From Bacillota bacterium (GTDB taxonomy: Bacteria; Bacillota; Bacilli; Bacillales; Bacillaceae_J): DNA of 9,503 nt. The translations under genes were made by a program, and so were the position numbers. Shown piece after piece: positions 1 through 6,135 of the stretch; the stretch's first letter is position 1, and every line of letters begins with the position of its first letter. The stretch covers positions 1-9,503 of the forward strand of contig JAEWMK010000463.1 of assembly GCA_023457235.1 (NCBI GenBank), read 5' to 3'. The notes below the pieces were generated by a model that was given only the letters and a program-made list of their open reading frames with translations, did not search any database and had not been told where the DNA came from.

Positions 1-624
1 GTATGAAGCCTTTACAAGACCAGGTCCTCCAGTTGCAATGATCATTTTAACTTCTTTACTTTTCATCAATGCATTCGTTCCATCCATCGTTGGCATTGAC
101 ATGCATCCAATTATGTTAATAGGTGCACCTGCCTCTTCCGCCGCATTATTCATTAGCTCCGCTGCCTTTAAAGTACATTTTGCCGCGGATGGATGTGGGG
201 AAAATACAATAGCATTACGAGACTTAATCGCAATCATTGCTTTAAAAATGGTTGTTGATGTCGGGTTGGTTGAAGGGATAATCCCTAAAACTAAACCAAT
301 TGGATCTGCGAGTTCAATGATCTTCTTTTTATCATCTTCTCTAATTACACCAATGGTCTTCATATCCTTAATGGATTCATACAAAATAGTAGAAGCTAAA
401 TGGTTCTTATATGTTTTATCTTCAACGTTACCAAAACCGGTCTCTTCTACAGCCATTTTAGCTAAATGAATATTATTTTCTACAGCTACCTTGACCATAT
501 TGCGTAAGATTTTATCAATTTGCTCTTCGGTGTATTCAGCGATTTTATCAGCAGCGACTTTACCCAAATACGCAATATTCCTAGCTTCTTGTATAGATCT
601 TAAGTCATGATCAAAACTCTCCAT
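1..624 (-). CDS. CoA-acylating acetaldehyde dehydrogenase (EutE/PduP/AdhE-N family), 3' end outside window
   Basis: Converts acetaldehyde, NAD+ and CoA to acetyl-CoA and NADH; here it would consume the acetaldehyde released by CutC inside the microcompartment. The 208 visible codons are open from the ATG at 624 to the left edge. The N-terminus has the family pattern DLRSIQEARN then EYTEEQIDKIL. Further on come GLVLGIIPSTNPTST, the AdhE-like SPHPSA element and GGPGLVKASY at the edge, all typical of the NAD/CoA-binding part of aldehyde dehydrogenases. The catalytic cysteine would lie beyond the window. The start is supported by GGGAG about nine bases upstream. The protein begins almost directly with the catalytic fold, so any encapsulation peptide is probably at the unseen C-terminus (inference). 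It is the last gene visible in the operon and follows the BMC-H gene by 71 bases. Family assignment is firm; the exact substrate range is inferred from context. Confidence 0.9.
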   Translation of the reverse strand, partial: MESFDHDLRSIQEARNIAYLGKVAADKIAEYTEEQIDKILRNMVKVAVENNIHLAKMAVEETGFGNVEDKTYKNHLASTILYESIKDMKTIGVIREDDKKKIIELADPIGLVLGIIPSTNPTSTTIFKAMIAIKSRNAIVFSPHPSAAKCTLKAAELMNNAAEEAGAPINIIGCMSMPTMDGTNALMKSKEVKMIIATGGPGLVKASY

Positions 625-648
625 TATATAATTCTCCCTTTCCCAATA

Positions 649-672
649 TCTATTAATCTATCTATTAATCTA
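649..672. repeat. Perfect tandem duplication of a 12-bp unit
   Basis: The unit tctattaatcta occurs twice head to tail (649-660 and 661-672) in the gap between the extended BMC-H gene and the aldehyde dehydrogenase gene. It lies just upstream of the dehydrogenase ribosome binding site. It contains no obvious promoter or hairpin. It may be a simple slippage duplication or a spacer that affects translation; the sequence does not say which. Confidence 0.8.
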
Positions 673-695
673 CCTTCTAAGTAATTCATTTTGGA

Positions 696-1256
696 TTAAT
701 TGTTGTAGTACTTTTTAAATTCTGAAAGGAGTGATTCCTTATTTGCTTTTGAAATAGCCTTACCTGCTAATCCTAGTTTTTTATATTCACGAGCTAACTT
801 GCGAAGTATCGTAACTGTTTGTATATTTAAGAACTCGAGCGCTTCTTGTAAACCATTCTCAAGAACGATACCATCTATCGAGATTTTATTGACTTTTTCA
901 ACCTTAATTTCCTGTGTTAGCTGTTTTGTGTCTTCAATTACAAGGTCCTCAACTACCATTTCAACTATTGGCCCATTTTCTATTGACTCTCCAATCAAAC
1001 TATCTAATTCCTTATGTGGTCGTGGAATTACATGCTGGGAGACAAGCGATTCGCTTTTTAATTGCCTTACCGCGGCTGCTCCTGCTTCTACAGCTGCTTG
1101 GACGGAAGCCACATCACCGGTTATAGTGATTGAAACAAGGCCCCCTCCTACATTTGTCTTTTCTATTAGGGTCACTTCTGCCGCTTTAAGCATGACATCT
1201 GCACTTTCAATAGCAACAATTAGTCCTCTCGTTTCAATGAATCCAAGTGCTTGCAT
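696..1256 (-). CDS. BMC-H shell protein with ~95-residue C-terminal extension (SAP/Rho-N-like tail)
   Basis: Residues 1-90 form a single Pfam00936-type BMC domain, starting QALGFIETRGLIVAIESAD, with the pore-loop region KTNVGGGL at 34-40 and the ITGDVASVQAAVEAG helix region at 45-59. Such proteins form hexameric tiles of the microcompartment facet. The protein is 186 residues, about twice a canonical BMC-H. Residues about 91-125 are an acidic, low-complexity linker. Residues about 145-184 (TILRKLAREYKKLGLAG, then SKANKESLLSEFKKYY) resemble the helix-extended-loop-helix pattern of SAP/Rho-N domains, a match made by eye. EutK and PduK are known precedents for BMC-H proteins with added C-terminal domains. 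The ATG is preceded by GGAGGGGG at short spacing. The shell role is secure; the tail's function (cargo docking or nucleic-acid binding) is unknown. Confidence 0.9.
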   Translation of the reverse strand: MQALGFIETRGLIVAIESADVMLKAAEVTLIEKTNVGGGLVSITITGDVASVQAAVEAGAAAVRQLKSESLVSQHVIPRPHKELDSLIGESIENGPIVEMVVEDLVIEDTKQLTQEIKVEKVNKISIDGIVLENGLQEALEFLNIQTVTILRKLAREYKKLGLAGKAISKANKESLLSEFKKYYNN

Positions 1257-1288
1257 ATTCCCCCTCCTTAATACTACTTAAGTTAAAA

Positions 1289-1927
1289 CTAATTAACTGG
1301 GTATGTAGTATAGAATACTTTAGCTTGATTAGGAGAACCCCAAACTACCTTTGATCCTGATGGAACGTAAATTACATCACCTGTGTGTGCAGTATAGTTT
1401 CTTCCATCGATTTCAATCGTTATAGTACCCTCAATTACATAATCAATTTCCTCATTACTCAATTCCCGTTCAAAGCTAGATTTTTCTATCGTTAAGAATC
1501 CCGCACTCATAGGGGAGTTATTTTTACTAATTATCTCTTGATAAAAAACTTGATTATTTGGTTTTCCAGTATCAAACACATCAAATTTTACCGAATTACC
1601 CCGAACAACCTTTAAACCTCCACTATCATACTCAGCTAAGAATGGTGGGGGAGAAAGCTTGTCAAACAAATCTTTTAATAAACCCTTTTCAACCAATGCC
1701 TTAATCACTGTATAGATCATATTACTGTCTATTCCGACATCATACATCTTCGGTAATTCAGAAGAGTTTGCTTTACATTTATTTACTTCGAAGGAAAACT
1801 CTATTCCGTATATTTTGGCTATATCCTTAGCTGCTGGAGTAATAATAGTATTTGGGTCAGTATAAACTACCTTTTGGCCCTGTTTACCAATAGCCTCTAC
1901 ATCTTTTACACAAATTAATTTTTTCAA
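1289..1927 (-). CDS. eutQ: EutQ-like cupin protein, possible acetate kinase
   Basis: A 212-residue protein that aligns end to end in pattern with EutQ. It starts MKKLICVKDVEA, contains TIITPAAKDIA near residues 28-38, and ends in a cupin barrel (about 100-212) with GGLKVVRGNSVKFDVFDTG, SNEEIDYVIEGTITIEIDG and GDVIYVPSGSKVVWG. Salmonella EutQ and EutP have been reported to have acetate kinase activity, and EutQ is needed for ethanolamine compartment function. Here it could help turn acetyl phosphate into ATP and acetate, or assist assembly (inference). The start is TTG, supported by GAGGTG five bases upstream; no in-frame ATG or GTG lies near the conserved N-terminus. It sits between pduT and the extended BMC-H gene, consistent with co-transcription. 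Confidence 0.88.
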   Translation of the reverse strand: MKKLICVKDVEAIGKQGQKVVYTDPNTIITPAAKDIAKIYGIEFSFEVNKCKANSSELPKMYDVGIDSNMIYTVIKALVEKGLLKDLFDKLSPPPFLAEYDSGGLKVVRGNSVKFDVFDTGKPNNQVFYQEIISKNNSPMSAGFLTIEKSSFERELSNEEIDYVIEGTITIEIDGRNYTAHTGDVIYVPSGSKVVWGSPNQAKVFYTTYPVN

Positions 1928-1932
1928 TCTTT

Positions 1933-1938
1933 CACCTC
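1933..1938 (-). promoter_or_regulatory. Ribosome binding site fixing the TTG start of eutQ
   Basis: On the transcribed strand this reads GAGGTG, followed by five bases and TTG AAA AAA TTA. The spacing is ideal, and the resulting protein begins exactly where EutQ proteins begin, so the rare TTG start is credible. Confidence 0.7.
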
Positions 1939-1977
1939 ATTTTGGGAAACGACAACTGTTTGTTAAAGAATTTTTAT

Positions 1978-2526
1978 TTAGTATAAACTTGAGATTAATC
2001 TTTCTGATACGGATGAAATAACCTCTGCATTTACTAATAAACCCTTTTCTTTTGCTATTGCCTTTCCTGCTTCAGTACTTGTTTTAACGGCGTCGACATC
2101 GCCTGTATAAGTAAAGAATGCCTTGCCACCAAGCCCATTCCCTAAACGAAGCTCAATTGCTTCTACATTAGCTGTCTTAAGAACGGCATCGGCTGCTAAA
2201 ATCATAGTAGCTATTGAGAAAGACTCTATTATTCCTAGTGCATCTATTCTTTCCGGCATTGTTGTGCCCGCGATTGCAGGAAATAGAGTAGAACTAACGT
2301 TAGGAATAATAAGGGAATCAACAAAATATTCTTTTGCTACCCGCTCACCTGTCTCGACTGAATCCTGTACAGCCGCAACGTCACCATGAACAACTGCAAT
2401 ATATTTTCCCGGGCAAGTAGAAGAAGCAGTGGTTATTTCTACATCAGAGATTTTTACCATTTGATCTGCTGCATAAATACCGCGGGCAATACTCGTAAAT
2501 TCAACCACCCCTATTGCGTTCGCCAT
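1978..2526 (-). CDS. pduT: PduT-type BMC-T shell protein (tandem BMC domains, Fe-S pore cysteine)
   Basis: A 182-residue protein with two BMC domains in tandem: residues 3-90 (AIGVVEFTSIARGIYAAD...) and 94-180 (ALGIIESFSIATMILAAD...). This architecture gives trimers that look like hexamers. Cysteine 38, in SSTCPGKYIAVVHGDV, sits in the pore loop of the first domain. PduT of the propanediol compartment uses a cysteine at this same position to bind a [4Fe-4S] cluster at the three-fold axis. The gene starts three bases after the pduS stop, with TAAGGAGG as a strong ribosome binding site inside the pduS end. PduS binds PduT in the propanediol system, so the pairing suggests an electron relay through the shell. 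Length and cysteine match PduT well; an EutL- or PduB-type trimer is excluded by size and sequence. Confidence 0.93.
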   Translation of the reverse strand: MANAIGVVEFTSIARGIYAADQMVKISDVEITTASSTCPGKYIAVVHGDVAAVQDSVETGERVAKEYFVDSLIIPNVSSTLFPAIAGTTMPERIDALGIIESFSIATMILAADAVLKTANVEAIELRLGNGLGGKAFFTYTGDVDAVKTSTEAGKAIAKEKGLLVNAEVISSVSERLISSLY

Positions 2527-2529
2527 ATA

Positions 2530-3855
2530 TTAATTCCTCCTTATTGCAATAAAAGCATTTTCAATTCCCACTACTGTTCCGGAAATACTTGCGTGAATGG
2601 TGGCCCCCAACTTATTTTCAGGAATATTCCCAATAAGCTGTCCAGCATGCACATGATCACCAACCGAAACTACTGGAATTGCAGGTGCTCCGACATGTTG
2701 GCTTCTGGCAATATACACGACCTCGGGATTTATTGTAATTTCCGTCATTGGAGCCGGTTTATCAAAGTCGGTTATGCCAAGTCTTGCTATTAGACGCTTG
2801 CTTGGAACCAAACGATTTTCTCGACTTTCGCGGGGTTCGAATGTTGTTTGTTCCGGTTCAAATTTAACCCCTTTTTCTACTAAATCCTTTTTAATGGTTA
2901 GGTTAGCAAGCATCGGGTAGATTTCAATTGGACATGAGAATAATGTACACAAATTACATTGGCTACAAAGGAAAACGCTCGTTTGATCTTGTGCATCCTC
3001 TATTCCATAGTTAACAACTCTCATCATCTTATGTGGCTGAAGATTATGTCCAAGTAAATTACGTGGACACATATCAGTACACATTCGACATTGTGTACAT
3101 GCCTTATTCACACTTTTTGCTTGTTCAATAGTAGTTGTTTTTCTATTAATTAAGTTATGTTGTTTTCTTAAAATAACGAATCCCTTTGTTTTTTTAGTAA
3201 CATATCCATCTAGGTTACTCATAACTGGGCCCATCATCGGACCGCCATCAATAACGGCATAATCATCAAAATTCGTGATACCGCTTAGACCCAATACATC
3301 TTTAATCGGTGTACCCACTGGAACTTTAACGGTCACCCGCTTAGGTATATCCCCTGCAATTGTGATATAGGTTTCTGTCACAGGCTCGTTCATTGAAGCA
3401 TGGTAAATATTTAAAGCTGTTTCGGAATTGACTACCACACAACCAACCTGTATAGGAATACCTGCTTCAGGTACCACTCTACCTGTCAATTCGTACACCA
3501 AAACTTGTTCATCACCCGCAGGATACATATCCTTTAATTCTCTTATCTCAACATAATTATCTAGTTGTAAGGCTTCAATTCGCTTTTTAAGAATGGAAAC
3601 TACTTCTTTATGCTTTCCTTTAATACCAATTAGGGCTTTCTTCGCGCCCACTAACTTTCCAGCTGCCTCAAACCCTTTAATAATTTCATCGGGAAAAAGC
3701 TCCATTAATTGCTGGTCTACTCTTAATAATGGTTCACATTCAGCACCGTTTAGAAGAATAAATTCCGCCTTTGATGCTAGTTTCACATGGGTAGGGAATC
3801 CCGCTCCCCCAGCTCCCACGACGCCAGCTTCTTTTACCAAATCTATAAGACTCAA
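2530..3855 (-). CDS. pduS: PduS-like RnfC-type iron-sulfur flavoprotein
   Basis: A 441-residue protein of the PduS/RnfC family. PduS is described as a flavin- and Fe-S-containing cobalamin reductase of the propanediol compartment; here, with no B12 enzyme nearby, a role in NADH/electron exchange is more likely (inference). An N-terminal glycine-rich segment, VVGAGGAGFPTHVKL, and NGAECEPLL mark the Nqo1/RnfC-like nucleotide/flavin domain. Two ferredoxin-like motifs follow: CTQCRMCTDMCP (cysteines 253, 256, 259, 263) and CSQCNLCTLFSCP (297, 300, 303, 308, with one extra residue before the last cysteine). The C-terminus (about 375-441) has a biotinyl/RnfC-like beta segment. I chose the TTG at 3855 because GGTGGGGGGA lies just upstream and the protein then begins MSLIDLVKEAG, like PduS. 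A GTG at 3876 overlapping the eutN stop (GTGA) is an alternative that adds seven residues but has no clear ribosome binding site. Confidence 0.92.
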   Translation of the reverse strand: MSLIDLVKEAGVVGAGGAGFPTHVKLASKAEFILLNGAECEPLLRVDQQLMELFPDEIIKGFEAAGKLVGAKKALIGIKGKHKEVVSILKKRIEALQLDNYVEIRELKDMYPAGDEQVLVYELTGRVVPEAGIPIQVGCVVVNSETALNIYHASMNEPVTETYITIAGDIPKRVTVKVPVGTPIKDVLGLSGITNFDDYAVIDGGPMMGPVMSNLDGYVTKKTKGFVILRKQHNLINRKTTTIEQAKSVNKACTQCRMCTDMCPRNLLGHNLQPHKMMRVVNYGIEDAQDQTSVFLCSQCNLCTLFSCPIEIYPMLANLTIKKDLVEKGVKFEPEQTTFEPRESRENRLVPSKRLIARLGITDFDKPAPMTEITINPEVVYIARSQHVGAPAIPVVSVGDHVHAGQLIGNIPENKLGATIHASISGTVVGIENAFIAIRRN

Positions 3856-3858
3856 TAT

Positions 3859-3868
3859 TCCCCCCACC
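3859..3868 (-). promoter_or_regulatory. Ribosome binding site supporting the TTG start of pduS
   Basis: The transcribed strand reads GGTGGGGGGA followed by ATA and TTG. The G-rich style matches the sites in front of eutJ, the EutT-like gene and the BMC-H gene in the same operon. It argues for initiation at 3855 rather than at the GTG at 3876. Confidence 0.55.
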
Positions 3869-3872
3869 TTAC

Positions 3873-4136
3873 TCACTTAAACATACAATCTTCATCTATG
3901 ATACCAACAACAACAGCGTCAACCGGAATAGAATCATCACCAAGCATTCTGCGGGCTGATGAGCCGATAGTAACAATTACCCTATCACCTATACCGGCAC
4001 CTATGATATCTACAACAACAAGGCGCTGTCCTTCATTATTGCCCCCGATCACTTCCGCTAACATAAACTTTAACCCATTAAGTGATTCTGCTTTTCTTGT
4101 TGCCCATACAGTATCTATTAGTCTTGCAGCTATCAT
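3873..4136 (-). CDS. eutN: BMC-P pentameric vertex protein (EutN/CcmL/PduN family)
   Basis: An 87-residue protein, the usual length for the family, which forms pentamers that cap the vertices of the compartment shell. Family features are MIAARLIDTVWATRKAESLNGLKFMLAEV at the N-terminus (small-residue tip and conserved KxxSLxGxK-like stretch), then LVVVDIIGAGIGDRVIVTIGSSARRM, and the closing DAVVVGIID. The glycine-rich AGIGDRV loop and SSAR motif are diagnostic. An AAGGAAGG stretch lies 10-17 bases upstream of the ATG. The gene lies 29 bases after eutJ and ends in contact with pduS. It is essential for a closed shell, so its presence supports a complete microcompartment rather than isolated shell paralogues. 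Confidence 0.95.
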   Translation of the reverse strand: MIAARLIDTVWATRKAESLNGLKFMLAEVIGGNNEGQRLVVVDIIGAGIGDRVIVTIGSSARRMLGDDSIPVDAVVVGIIDEDCMFK

Positions 4137-4165
4137 TGAAAACTTACCTTCCTTCGACCAGCAAT

Positions 4166-5011
4166 TTATCTATTATCTTGCTGCCCGCAACTGAGTGCTA
4201 TTCCTAGAGGAGTTACGAACATTGGATTTCTCGGCTTATGGGTGAAAATTCCCGTCTTATTTTCAATAATCTTTTCAATACCCTCTAAGCAGCATGTTCC
4301 ACCGACCAATGATATTTCGGTTATCTCATAACCTTGAATATGCGAATTAATAATTGATGAAATTTTCTCTATTACCGGCTTTAATACAGGTAGCAACTCT
4401 TTGTGATTTCTAGCATCACGTTTATACTTTTCTGCATCCGCAAAAGGAAGTTTATACGCTCCGGAAATCACCAAAGAAAAATGTGTGCCACCAGTTGGCT
4501 CATCTTCAACATAAACGACTTTACCATCCTTAAGGATTGATACACCTGTTGTACCGCCACCAATATCCACAACTACACCGTTCTCTATTTGGAGGACTCT
4601 ATTAGCAGCCGTAGGTTCATCAAGTAAGTTAGTTAATTCAAATCCCGCAGCCTCAACAACATTCTTAACCGCTCCTGAATCCAAATTGTCTGTCCCCGGT
4701 GGAATTGCAGATGCTGCATAGATTAATTCTGTTCCTAACTTTTCTTCTAGTTCTTTCTTCATTTCTCTAACTATATTGACGGCACCTATATAATCTACAA
4801 CCATTCCATCTCGAACAACATCTGCATAACGGTATGCACCGGCTACTGGTTTGTAGTTTTCATCTAATACTGCTAAAACTACACATGCTGTACCTAAATC
4901 TACCCCGGTGTAGTAGACAGATGATTGGCTGATAATAGGATTTTTAACTACCTTTTCAAAATCCCTTACAAGTTGATCACAGTATTCAAAAGTTAATTCT
5001 TTAGTAGACAT
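4166..5011 (-). CDS. eutJ: EutJ, Hsp70/actin-like microcompartment ATPase
   Basis: A 281-residue protein of the EutJ family, with the sugar kinase/Hsp70/actin fold. Phosphate-1 motif: GVDLGTACVVLAVLD (36-50). Connector and second-domain region: SAIPPGTDNLDSGAV (101-114) and LLDEPTAANRVL (129-140). Phosphate-2 motif: VVDIGGGTTGVSIL (147-160). Adenosine motif: SLVGGTCCLEGI (234-245). EutJ is assumed to be a chaperone for compartment enzymes, but its client is not established. I chose the ATG at 5011 because GGAGGGGG lies directly upstream and the next in-frame ATG at 5035 would lie within the upstream gene without a ribosome binding site. The gene overlaps the end of the EutT-like gene by 19 bases, which suggests translational coupling. 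In this choline locus a client role for CutC or the aldehyde dehydrogenase is conceivable (inference). Confidence 0.93.
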   Translation of the reverse strand: MSTKELTFEYCDQLVRDFEKVVKNPIISQSSVYYTGVDLGTACVVLAVLDENYKPVAGAYRYADVVRDGMVVDYIGAVNIVREMKKELEEKLGTELIYAASAIPPGTDNLDSGAVKNVVEAAGFELTNLLDEPTAANRVLQIENGVVVDIGGGTTGVSILKDGKVVYVEDEPTGGTHFSLVISGAYKLPFADAEKYKRDARNHKELLPVLKPVIEKISSIINSHIQGYEITEISLVGGTCCLEGIEKIIENKTGIFTHKPRNPMFVTPLGIALSCGQQDNR

Positions 5012-5679
5012 TTTCCCCCTCCGATCAGTGAGCATATTAATTGAGAAATACTATTAATAATCTGATTAACCTTACAAACCATATCTACATACATCTGATT
5101 CTCTTCTTGACTATAGTCACTATATTCCATTACCAGCGGCTCGATTTCTTGAAGAGTACAACGAAGCCTATGCAAAATCAGAATCTCTCTGCCTCTATCA
5201 AGCTGTATATGGAAATCTGTGATTTCAATACAATCATCCAAATGAGTTGTGAAATTATCCTCATTTATTCCCGGACATTCACTGCAGAAGAGGTTTTCCA
5301 CTGTGCATTTGTTCTTTATTGCGTTTTTTATGGAAGAAAATTGTTTATTTAACTGGACCGTTTTCTGTGCTAAACAAACATCATTTCTCAACAGTTCTTC
5401 TCCGGTAAGAAGAAATAAGGCTTCTATGGATTTCAATTTGCTATACAACTTTAATTCCTTCCAATTATTTTTACTCTTTTCGGCTATCTCCGTTTGCTCT
5501 ATACTCAAACTCTTATTTCTTTCCTTAGAGCTGGGCTCACTATCAAGTATTTTGATTTTTCGATCAAGGAGGAATTGGCGTGCTCCAGGTGTCAGTCTTG
5601 TTTCCGTTTCCAAATCAAATGCAGTAAATGGTTCTTTATTATATAAATCCCGCAAGTCACCTTCAGTAATAAATTTCAT
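4993..5679 (-). CDS. Divergent EutT-like protein (cobalamin adenosyltransferase family)
   Basis: A 228-residue protein. Its first 45 residues follow the EutT N-terminus closely: MKFITEGDLRDLY, then TRLTPGARQFLLDRKIKIL, compared with FITE..LR and ARLTPSARELLESR in EutT. The C-terminal part has HIQLDRGREILILHRLRCTLQEIEPL (157-182), resembling the helix of EutT that carries HGRDAALLNLLR. EutT makes adenosylcobalamin for ethanolamine ammonia-lyase and uses a CCxxC metal motif. Here the middle differs: charged residues at 46-75, and only FCSEC (cysteines 132 and 135) as a possible remnant. The protein is somewhat shorter than EutT. CutC does not use B12, so this may be a repurposed or assembly protein; adenosyltransferase activity is doubtful. 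GAGGGGGG lies directly upstream of the ATG. Homology is likely; function is uncertain. Confidence 0.75.
   Translation of the reverse strand: MKFITEGDLRDLYNKEPFTAFDLETETRLTPGARQFLLDRKIKILDSEPSSKERNKSLSIEQTEIAEKSKNNWKELKLYSKLKSIEALFLLTGEELLRNDVCLAQKTVQLNKQFSSIKNAIKNKCTVENLFCSECPGINEDNFTTHLDDCIEITDFHIQLDRGREILILHRLRCTLQEIEPLVMEYSDYSQEENQMYVDMVCKVNQIINSISQLICSLIGGGKCLLKN
5015..5022 (-). promoter_or_regulatory. Ribosome binding site deciding the eutJ start
   Basis: Reads GGAGGGGG on the transcribed strand, followed by AAA and ATG. It lies within the last codons of the EutT-like gene and makes the 5011 ATG the evident start, ruling out the ATG eight codons upstream. Confidence 0.75.
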
Positions 5680-5721
5680 TTGCCCCCCTCATTACCCTTA
5701 CCTATCTTTCTAGTAATTCTT

Positions 5722-6135
5722 TTAAAGCGTGTATACCCTTCCCAAAGGTATACTAATTTTATAGTAAGGCCCGGTAACTCCAATCTGCTTAAGCTGTCGA
5801 ATACACAAGTTCTCATTTTCAGGCATTAAATCAACTTTGGTAATGACACCAATTACAGGGCACCTAAATACCTTCGCGAAACCCGGTGGATAAACTTCCA
5901 CGCAGCTTGATTGATCAACTAATATCAATACATGTGAGGCATCCTGTACAGCTGAGATTAAATATTTGTACATCCATCTGTTTTCTATATAAGATCCAGG
6001 AACATCTAGCGTATTTTTTCCATAAATAATATTCTGTGTTTTTCTAATGGGCAGCACTTCATCATTTAATACATTAACCAATGTCGTTTTCCCACAATTT
6101 GTAGGTCCAATGACCATTATTCGCTTCTTTCTCAT
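5722..6135 (-). CDS. eutP: EutP/PduV-family P-loop GTPase with apparent C-terminal frameshift
   Basis: A small Ras-like GTPase of the EutP/PduV family. G1 is GPTNCGKTT (10-18), G3 is DVPGSY (44-49) and G4 is TKVD (99-102), with SIP at 128-130 in the G5 place. PduV has been linked to compartment movement along filaments, and Salmonella EutP to acetate kinase activity. The start overlaps the eutS stop (ATGA) with no good ribosome binding site, so it is probably translationally coupled. Oddity: after glycine 132 the reading frame gives RVYTL and stops. The -1 frame from the same place gives KGIHALKELLER and stops at 5702, which is the GxGI..L...L ending expected of the family (144 residues in all). 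Either one base has been lost from a GGGG run at 5741-5743, or ribosomes shift there, or the read is wrong. The GTPase core is intact. Confidence 0.88.
   Translation of the reverse strand: MRKKRIMVIGPTNCGKTTLVNVLNDEVLPIRKTQNIIYGKNTLDVPGSYIENRWMYKYLISAVQDASHVLILVDQSSCVEVYPPGFAKVFRCPVIGVITKVDLMPENENLCIRQLKQIGVTGPYYKISIPLGRVYTL
5731..5753. other. Perfect hairpin enclosing an X XXY YYZ-like heptamer at the eutP frame break
   Basis: The arms GTATACC and GGTATAC form a 7-bp perfect inverted repeat (5747-5753 with 5731-5737) around a 9-base loop. On the coding strand the loop begins TTTGGGA, set in the eutP frame as T TTG GGA. No U-tract follows, so it is not an intrinsic terminator. It lies exactly where the eutP reading frame departs from the family. 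Confidence 0.6.

Noticed and set aside
38..469. 143-codon plus-strand open frame at the left edge
   Set aside because: It is a shadow of the acetaldehyde dehydrogenase gene, which is open through the whole of 1-624 on the minus strand with recognisable motifs. Its membrane-like look comes from reading the complement.
799..1281. 160-codon open frame on the plus strand opposite the BMC-H gene
   Set aside because: It is antisense to a clear shell protein, its translation is serine/threonine-rich low complexity with no family pattern, and no ribosome binding site or matching neighbour was found.
2530..5679. A B12-dependent ethanolamine or propanediol compartment, suggested by EutT-, EutJ-, PduS- and PduT-like genes
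   Set aside because: The signature enzyme in the window is CutC with its CutD activase, and no eutBC or pduCDE genes are present. A glycyl radical choline compartment explains the set better.
5249..5713. 154-codon plus-strand open frame opposite the EutT-like gene
   Set aside because: The minus-strand frame matches EutT at both ends and has a strong ribosome binding site. The plus-strand product shows no recognisable features.
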